Source: an uncultured Traorella sp. (GTDB taxonomy: Bacteria; Bacillota_I; Bacilli_A; Erysipelotrichales; Erysipelotrichaceae). Taken from it: a DNA stretch of 10,721 nt. Numbering within the stretch: the stretch's first letter is position 1; the number at the start of each line of letters is the position of its first letter. Location of the stretch: positions 1-10,721 of the forward strand of contig CAMEUL010000025.1 of the NCBI GenBank assembly GCA_945938205.1, given 5' to 3'. The notes beneath the pieces were generated by a model, which did not search any database, was not told the origin of the DNA, and was given only the letters and a program-made list of their open reading frames with translations. Both the position numbers and the translations under genes were made by a program. Positions 5,198-10,721 of this stretch are shown here, one piece after another.

Positions 5198-6595
5198 ATG
5201 GATGTATTTGAAATACTAAGAAACGAAAAATTCTTTTCTCCTCTTACCGGAGTAAACAAGAGAGTGTATTTCGAATGCATTTCGGAGCTGATTGAGTATT
5301 CAAAATCAACACCTGTTCTATATGAGAGCAATGTGAGGGATACTCTAGAACTGTATCTTATCAACAAACAGTATCATGTGGAAAATGATGATACTGAGTT
5401 TAGTTATGACGACAGAGATTCCATTAAGATCATTCGAAAATTTAGAGAATGCGGATGGTTGTCAAAGCCAGAACTGGGAAGAAATGGCGAATACATCACA
5501 AATATAACTTCCAACTGTAGAAGAATAATTGATTTCTTGAACCGAATAAGCAACAGGAAGAATGATGCTTCGATTTCCAATAGGATTCTCTCAATGTACG
5601 AAATACTCCAAAGCACATATAGGGAAAATTCTGTCAGAAAAGACAGGCCTTATTCTTCTGTCATCGTTCCGCTTATGGATGATGAGGCTGAACTAAAAAA
5701 TGAAGTCCTTGATCTAAGAGATAATATTTCAATCATACTGAATCAGATTACGGAGATTAATGATTTATCAAGCATGGGCAATTATTTGCTTGGTGATCAG
5801 TTTTTAGAGAAGTTCTTCAATGATTATTTCTACATGAAGAACAACGGCTTGATTCCTTCAATTTTAAAAGGAATCGCAGATCAGTTAAGACGATTTAAAA
5901 ATGATTTTCTATTTGAGAAAGCTGTTCATGAATATAGTGAGCGAATGCAGGTCGGCTTTGATGAATCCAAAGATCTATTAACGAAATATATAGATGAGAT
6001 GTACTACTATATCACAATTGAATATCCAGAAAATATGGAAGCAATTGATGAGAGCATCAATAAGTATTATCGATTAGCCAATATGAGGATTCGTTTAGTG
6101 ACAAGTAATGGATTAAATATACAATCGACAATTGATGCTATATTGACAAAAGTAAAAGAATCAGAAAACATCGATAAACAAAAGATTCTGGATGAGCTTC
6201 ACAATTGCGTGAATATCAATTCACAAAAGTATATTTCGCGAAAATCATATCAAAAGAAGAAACGGCAAGTTTATGATGCACAAACAGCAGAAATCATCAT
6301 TAATGATTTGACTGATGAAGAAAAAGCAGCCATTACTCATGAATTGATGGAAAACTCCGTAAACCCATATTCAGTTGAGCGAACAAATAGTTACTTTGAT
6401 GTTCTATTCAAAGAAAGCATGTTGCCTTTTGTTAAAAGTAAATACATCAAGAGCAAGGAAGAGGCATTGATGTTTGCTTCTGCGTTCATTTATTCAGGTG
6501 AAAACGAATTTGACTATATTGTAGAATTGGATGAAGGATACGAAGAAACTGCAGTGGCAGATATTACTAATATGATGGTTAGGAGGAAAGAATAA
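5198..6595 (+). CDS. jetA: Wadjet system subunit JetA (DUF5716-type, kleisin/MukF-like)
   Basis: 465 residues from ATG 5198. The opening MDVFEILRNEKFFSPLTG followed by NKRVYFECISELI is the mark I associate with the JetA family formerly called DUF5716. The N-terminal 110 or so residues look like a winged-helix region ending KFRECGWLSKPEL; a long helical middle follows (about 120-330), then a charged linker (SRKSYQKKKRQVYDAQT) and a compact C-terminal part. This order matches MukF/MksF kleisins: N-terminal dimer region, helical neck binder and C-terminal ATPase-head binder. In Wadjet, JetA bridges the JetC heads and holds JetB. Its TAA shares a base with the next ATG (TAATG), so the two are translationally coupled. 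The subunit letter rests on both family memory and gene order; DUF3375-type JetA of other Wadjet subtypes is less likely. Confidence 0.88.
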   Translation: MDVFEILRNEKFFSPLTGVNKRVYFECISELIEYSKSTPVLYESNVRDTLELYLINKQYHVENDDTEFSYDDRDSIKIIRKFRECGWLSKPELGRNGEYITNITSNCRRIIDFLNRISNRKNDASISNRILSMYEILQSTYRENSVRKDRPYSSVIVPLMDDEAELKNEVLDLRDNISIILNQITEINDLSSMGNYLLGDQFLEKFFNDYFYMKNNGLIPSILKGIADQLRRFKNDFLFEKAVHEYSERMQVGFDESKDLLTKYIDEMYYYITIEYPENMEAIDESINKYYRLANMRIRLVTSNGLNIQSTIDAILTKVKESENIDKQKILDELHNCVNINSQKYISRKSYQKKKRQVYDAQTAEIIINDLTDEEKAAITHELMENSVNPYSVERTNSYFDVLFKESMLPFVKSKYIKSKEEALMFASAFIYSGENEFDYIVELDEGYEETAVADITNMMVRRKE

Positions 6596-7227
6596 TGGCA
6601 TATTACGATTTTTTGGAAAAACTTCGTGATGAAGAGTTGCTGAAGTTTAAAAGATGTATTAGAAAACTGCTGGACTCAACATTTATCGTTGCTGATAAAG
6701 ATCCCATGCTTTATGACTATCTTTCCTACTCCTCAAATAGAACTGATATTTCAAATTATTTAAAAATAATGGGATACGATATCGTTGTTGATGATGATTT
6801 CAAATACGCAATGCTGATACAAAGCGAAGCTGATTCTGATGTTGTTGGACTGAAAAGAATCAGTCATGTTAGTTTCTCAAATAATGAAGTATTAACTCTT
6901 TTGGTTTTGTGGATGCTATTTCTGGAAAGATTTGGAAAAGCAGAAAAAACATATATCGAGTTTGGAGATATTATTGACATGCAGAAGCAGTATTCTATCA
7001 GCATGTCACCTAATGAATTGAAGAACGCAATGAGAACTTTCAAACGTTTCAGTTTGATCAATTATAATGAATCCGATATCAAATCGGATACTATTGTAAC
7101 TCTTTATCCTACGCTTCAATTCGCCATGGACAAGGAACAATTTATTAGTGTTGTAAAGGAAATGACAACAGAGCTTAATGACTCAGAATTTGAAGAAAAT
7201 TCTGATTTAGAGGAGGATTCTGAATGA
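6595..7227 (+). CDS. jetB: Wadjet system subunit JetB (MukE-like, kite subunit)
   Basis: 210 residues, start fixed by AGGAGG (6581-6586) and the TAATG junction with jetA. The fold appears to be two winged-helix units: an N-terminal helical part (FLEKLRDEELLKFKRCIRKL) with a beta-hairpin (YDIVVDDDFKYAMLIQ), then a hydrophobic helix (VLTLLVLWMLFLERFG) and a second unit (ELKNAMRTFKRFSLINYNES). The tail is strongly acidic (EFEENSDLEEDSE). Hydrophobic stretches here are buried helices, not membrane spans. Position between JetA and the SMC subunit, size and domain plan fit MukE/MksE-like JetB, which binds the kleisin and DNA. I cannot say whether it is DUF4194 or a diverged family (DUF6063-like); sequence identity of JetB is weak in general, so the call rests partly on context. 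Its stop overlaps jetC by ATGA. Confidence 0.8.
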   Translation: MAYYDFLEKLRDEELLKFKRCIRKLLDSTFIVADKDPMLYDYLSYSSNRTDISNYLKIMGYDIVVDDDFKYAMLIQSEADSDVVGLKRISHVSFSNNEVLTLLVLWMLFLERFGKAEKTYIEFGDIIDMQKQYSISMSPNELKNAMRTFKRFSLINYNESDIKSDTIVTLYPTLQFAMDKEQFISVVKEMTTELNDSEFEENSDLEEDSE

Positions 7228-10200
7228 GTAAGATAATCCTGAAGCAAGTATATTTGCTAAATTGGTATGGATTTGTTGATAAAACAATTCCAATTGGTAA
7301 AAGTCTGTCATTAATTACCGGTGAAAATGAATGTGGTAAGTCAACAGTACTTGACGCAATAAAGTATGCTTTTACTGGTGATACAGATTTCAACAAAGCC
7401 ACATCCGCAACCAGAGTTGGTTCCGGAAGAAGAACATTGGCGTCCTATACAAGATGCTTAACTGATCCTGATACAAAAAAATATGCTCGTCCATCTAGTT
7501 CGCACCCAAATGTTTACACGCATATAGCTTTAGAGTATTATAACGAGCTTTATAACACAAGTTTTGTACTAGGTGTTATTTTGGAGACAAATTCAAGTGA
7601 TAACGTAGACAGCTACTGGTATTCGCTGGATAACAAAGCATTAAAAGATATTTCCTTCTTCAACGAATCGGAGAATAGAAAATTCGTTTTAAATTCAAAA
7701 CAGTTTAGAGATAGTAATAGAGCAGAACTTTTAAATAAGTACAATGGCGTTGTTAAGTTCATGAACATGACTGGCCTAAAGTTGCAAAGCGAAAATATTA
7801 CTAAATATCAGAGAAAACTAAAAAGTATTATGACCTATAATCCTGAAGCAAAGATCCAACAGTTTATCAAGGAATCTGTGCTTGAGGATAAGAACATCAA
7901 TTTAAATAAGCTAAAAGAGGCAAAAAACAGCATTGATGATATTACTGCATCATTTGAAATCCTTGAAAAAGAAATAAATGAACTAGATGATATTCTGCAG
8001 ACATTTATGGATTACGCACGTGTCACTTCGCGTCTTGCAAAGGATGACGTGAAGAGAGTATATAAAAATCTAGTTAGTGACGCCAAAAAGATTGAAGCAA
8101 ATAATAAGCAGATCAACGACAATTCCTTTGAAATCGAAAGGCTCACAGATCTTTTAAAACAGGAATCATCTGAAAAAGAACAGACAGATTTCGATTTAAG
8201 AAACGCAAACCGCCAGTTGGACCAAGTTGATGGCACAAAAGCGATTCAGTATGAAAAAGACAAACTAACTATGCTTAAATCCAAAGAGAAAGAGTTCCTA
8301 GAAAAAATTAAAGCATTGGATATGCTGTCAACAAGAATAAAAGAATATATCAATTACATTGGATTGGAGCTAGAAATTACTAATTTATCCAGCCCTGAAA
8401 TAGCCTCTTCTGTGAAAAACAATGAAATTAATGAGTTTAGAAATAAGGTCGAGAAACTATTTGATGATTTTAACAAAGAAGGATATAGACTTGAAAATCA
8501 GCTAAATGAAATCCAGAAGAACATACTTATTTTAGATGAAGTTATTAAAGCCTGTGATCGTAATCTTCCAGATTACTCAAGAGTTTCTAATCAGCTAGGC
8601 TTAATCAAGGAAATCAATAACAAATTCAAGGAACTCAATATTGAAAGTGAAGCTAGATTTTCTAGTTCTTTTGTCATTGAATTGAAAAATGAGGATTGGA
8701 GAAATTCAATTGAAACATTTTTGGGCATTCATAGATATAGCATTTTAGTTGATCCTGAGTATTTTGATATTGCAAATGCAGTTATGGATAATTCACAATA
8801 CAAGTACGTTGAATTGGTCAATACCAAACTACTATGCAAAAGGGAATTTGATATAGTCGAGGACTCGTTGCTTCATCAATTAGAGATCAAAAACGAAACA
8901 GCAAAGAAATACTTTGCATATTGGTTGGGAAGAATACATGCTGTTGATATTGAGGATGTCCCTAACTATGAAAACGCAATTTCAAAAGAAGGAAAAATTA
9001 GCAGAAATATGGCAGTTTCATTCTTGAATTTTAAGAAGCTTGATTCCTATTGTCTTGGAGAAGATGCTGTTAAATTAAATAAAGCAAAAGCAATCAGAGA
9101 AATGCAATCTCTTGAAAAACAGGAACATTCAATGCTTGAAGATAAACAAAAGAACGAAAGCAAAAAGATTTCAACAAAAGAAATCATTACAATTCTAAAT
9201 AAAGAATACGATTTAGAGTCACCAGCTAAAAACGCTGCAAATCAAATTGAAATATACGATTGTAACGCAGTAATTAAAAGGCTAGAAAATGCATTAAAAC
9301 ACAATAATGAGTATTTGTTACTAGTCGAACGTATTACTGAGATTGAATCAAAGCTGAAAGCACTTAATAAGCTGATAGATACTAATAGACAGCAAAAGAT
9401 CAAACTGGAAACCGATAACAGTACTTTACTGTCTGCTAATAGCGAACTAAAAATTAGATTAACAGAAAGTGAAGAGAAAATCGAAGATTTATCATTCGAA
9501 TATCCGATTGAAGTTCGTGAAGCAAAGGACGAATATGATCAGTTTATAGAAGGAAAACGTGAGACTGGTGATGTGATGATTGCATCTACTCGCTCAAGGA
9601 ATGAATCAGAAAAAAATTTTTGCGAAAGATCTATCGCAAGTAAGCAATCTGTTTATAACACTGGAAAGCGTCCTGAAGAAACATTACCAGTGGGCTTAGA
9701 ATACGAAGCGGTATACAGAAGAAGAAAAAACAGGCTTCAAGTTGATAGTTTTGAAGATATCAAAGCAAAACTTTTGGAACAGACAAGAAAGTATGAAAAC
9801 ATATTCAAAAACGAGTTTGTTTTAAAAATTAAGACAAACATAGAAGAAGCCCAAGCTGATATCAAAGAAATTAACAAGCAGTTGAAAAAGCTACAGTTCA
9901 GCACAACATACCAATTTGATGTTAAGAATGTTTCTGGTACGTCAGATTATGCAAGAATCCTTGATTATGCCGATTACCTTAAGAAAACCAATCGTATAAA
10001 TGATGACCAAGTAATGTTAGGTGCAGTAGTTGATTATGATGAAAATGAAGCAAGCAAGCGTGAAAAAGAGATTAAGGAGATTATCAACAGAGTAATTTCC
10101 AAGAACAATGACGACATGCTGAATGATTTTGCGGATTATCGAAACTACATGGAATATGAAGTAATTGTCAACAACGACGAAATACCAAATGGTAGATTAT

Positions 10201-10517
10201 CAAGATTAGCCGGATACAATTCTGGTGCAGGAACACAGATTCCGTATACAATTATCCTTTCGGCTGCATTAGCAATCATCTACAATGCCCGTCAGAATTC
10301 GACAAGACTAGTATTCATTGATGAACCTTTTGAAAAGATGAGTGACAAGAATATCAAGATCATGCTTGATTTCTTTAAAACACAAGAATTCCAAGTGATA
10401 TTCTGCGCACCACCTAACAAACTTGATTCTATCGGAAAAGAATGTGATGCTGTAATACCAATCAAAAAAATTAATAAGAGCAATATGACTTTGGGAGCGA
10501 TTAAATTCCATGAATAA
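7224..10517 (+). CDS. jetC: Wadjet system subunit JetC (SMC/MukB-like coiled-coil ATPase)
   Basis: 1097 residues, start fixed by AGGAGG at 7211-7216 and the ATGA overlap with jetB. The N-terminal head has the Walker A motif GENECGKST (33-41) in the typical SMC/RecF/SbcC opening. Coiled coil covers about 235-470; a globular middle at about 485-615 (WRNSIETFLGIHRYSILVD) is a hinge-like domain; coiled coil resumes at about 625-775 and 825-900. The C-terminal head carries SGAGTQ (1000-1005) where ABC/SMC proteins have LSGGQ, then Walker B LVFIDEPF with D1033 and E1034, and a late FCAPP segment. In Wadjet, two JetC with JetA and JetB form an ATP-driven DNA loop extruder that delivers small circular DNA to JetD. 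Length is normal for JetC. The signature motif differs from canonical, which may be a subfamily trait. RecN or SbcC are ruled out by context and hinge type. Confidence 0.92.
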   Translation: MSKIILKQVYLLNWYGFVDKTIPIGKSLSLITGENECGKSTVLDAIKYAFTGDTDFNKATSATRVGSGRRTLASYTRCLTDPDTKKYARPSSSHPNVYTHIALEYYNELYNTSFVLGVILETNSSDNVDSYWYSLDNKALKDISFFNESENRKFVLNSKQFRDSNRAELLNKYNGVVKFMNMTGLKLQSENITKYQRKLKSIMTYNPEAKIQQFIKESVLEDKNINLNKLKEAKNSIDDITASFEILEKEINELDDILQTFMDYARVTSRLAKDDVKRVYKNLVSDAKKIEANNKQINDNSFEIERLTDLLKQESSEKEQTDFDLRNANRQLDQVDGTKAIQYEKDKLTMLKSKEKEFLEKIKALDMLSTRIKEYINYIGLELEITNLSSPEIASSVKNNEINEFRNKVEKLFDDFNKEGYRLENQLNEIQKNILILDEVIKACDRNLPDYSRVSNQLGLIKEINNKFKELNIESEARFSSSFVIELKNEDWRNSIETFLGIHRYSILVDPEYFDIANAVMDNSQYKYVELVNTKLLCKREFDIVEDSLLHQLEIKNETAKKYFAYWLGRIHAVDIEDVPNYENAISKEGKISRNMAVSFLNFKKLDSYCLGEDAVKLNKAKAIREMQSLEKQEHSMLEDKQKNESKKISTKEIITILNKEYDLESPAKNAANQIEIYDCNAVIKRLENALKHNNEYLLLVERITEIESKLKALNKLIDTNRQQKIKLETDNSTLLSANSELKIRLTESEEKIEDLSFEYPIEVREAKDEYDQFIEGKRETGDVMIASTRSRNESEKNFCERSIASKQSVYNTGKRPEETLPVGLEYEAVYRRRKNRLQVDSFEDIKAKLLEQTRKYENIFKNEFVLKIKTNIEEAQADIKEINKQLKKLQFSTTYQFDVKNVSGTSDYARILDYADYLKKTNRINDDQVMLGAVVDYDENEASKREKEIKEIINRVISKNNDDMLNDFADYRNYMEYEVIVNNDEIPNGRLSRLAGYNSGAGTQIPYTIILSAALAIIYNARQNSTRLVFIDEPFEKMSDKNIKIMLDFFKTQEFQVIFCAPPNKLDSIGKECDAVIPIKKINKSNMTLGAIKFHE

Positions 10518-10721
10518 ATATGAAGTCAAAATTGTTAATACTCTATTGAAAAAGTATTATAAGAGAAAATCAGTACATAAAGATGCAGAAATCCACAGAA
10601 GAATCGATTTAACAATTGAAAAGGTACTAAAGAATTATTCAAACTATAATGTAAATCTAGAGGAAAAAGAGCTCGTAAATAAAGCAATTAATACGTTGGT
10701 ATCAAAAGGGTTTGTTTCGAC
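10510..10721 (+). CDS. jetD: Wadjet system subunit JetD (toprim-type nuclease), N-terminal fragment cut by the right edge
   Basis: 70 codons from ATG 10510 remain open to the edge of the window. The start overlaps the end of jetC by eight bases; GGGAG at 10493-10497 stands 12 bases before it, a rather long spacing. The visible part reads LLKKYYKRKSVHKDAEIHRR and then a region with AINTLVSKGFVS, a helical N-terminal arm with a winged-helix-like end as in JetD proteins. The catalytic toprim domain, expected in the C-terminal half, is outside the window. In characterised systems JetD cuts the circular DNA that the JetABC motor has extruded. The call rests mainly on its place directly after jetC and on the N-terminal pattern. 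Confidence 0.8.
   Translation, partial: MNKYEVKIVNTLLKKYYKRKSVHKDAEIHRRIDLTIEKVLKNYSNYNVNLEEKELVNKAINTLVSKGFVS

Noticed and set aside
6880..6940. Hydrophobic stretch in JetB as a membrane helix
   Set aside because: VLTLLVLWMLFLERFG is short, ends in charged residues and fits a buried helix of a winged-helix unit; SMC-complex subunits are cytosolic.
8012..8236. Minus-strand open frames inside jetC, jetA and at 10292-10529
   Set aside because: Shadows of the long coding genes; Ser/Leu/Phe-rich products typical of antisense frames of Lys/Glu-rich coiled-coil genes.
1..10721. tRNA, rRNA, CRISPR array, transposase or attachment-site pairs
   Set aside because: No cloverleaf with TTCGANNC arm, no regularly spaced direct repeats, no transposase or integrase motif and no long direct repeats were found by reading both strands.

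Overview
The window is AT-rich (roughly one third G+C by eye), with strong GGAGG-type ribosome binding sites, short intergenic gaps and near-consensus sigma-A promoters. This suggests a low-GC Firmicute, probably of the gut Clostridia or Erysipelotrichia kind. That placement is an inference from composition and gene families, not a match to a named species.

Left block (about 1-3284, minus strand). Four genes lie head to tail with gaps of 27, 17 and 25 bases: a small XRE/Cro-type regulator, a soluble double zinc-ribbon protein, a paralogous double zinc-ribbon protein with one membrane segment, and an SPFH (flotillin/band-7-like) protein with a GYF_2-type domain that runs off the left edge. A TTGATA-17-TATAAT promoter sits just upstream of the regulator. 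SPFH plus zinc-ribbon membrane proteins recall the Bacillus subtilis YdjG/YdjI membrane-stress module, but here the block comes with its own regulator, and no PspA homologue is visible.

Centre (3285-5197). A divergent region of about 350 bases holds a strong promoter (TTGACA-17-TATAAT with extended -10) whose -10 lies between the arms of a perfect 11-base inverted repeat, a probable operator. It drives a two-gene, ATGA-overlapping pair. The first encodes an XRE helix-turn-helix fused to a DUF3990-type, ADP-ribosyltransferase-like domain. The second encodes a small protein of no family I can name. The arrangement is that of a toxin-antitoxin pair. A gap of about 330 bases follows, containing an extended -10 promoter, a palindrome at the predicted transcription start, a strongly folded leader and an open frame that could be a gene relic.

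Right block (5198-10721, plus strand). Four tightly coupled genes form a Wadjet (JetABCD) plasmid-defence operon: a JetA kleisin-like subunit, a JetB MukE-like subunit, a JetC SMC/MukB-like ATPase of 1097 residues, and the first 70 codons of JetD, the nuclease subunit, cut by the right edge. In characterised Wadjet systems the JetABC motor extrudes DNA loops and JetD cleaves small circular DNA.

Overall this looks like part of a defence island: Wadjet, an ART-type toxin-antitoxin pair and a self-regulated membrane/SPFH module side by side. The least explained parts are the structured Wadjet leader, the toxin operator with a matching half-site in the neighbouring promoter, the small toxin partner, and the link of the SPFH/zinc-ribbon block to defence.
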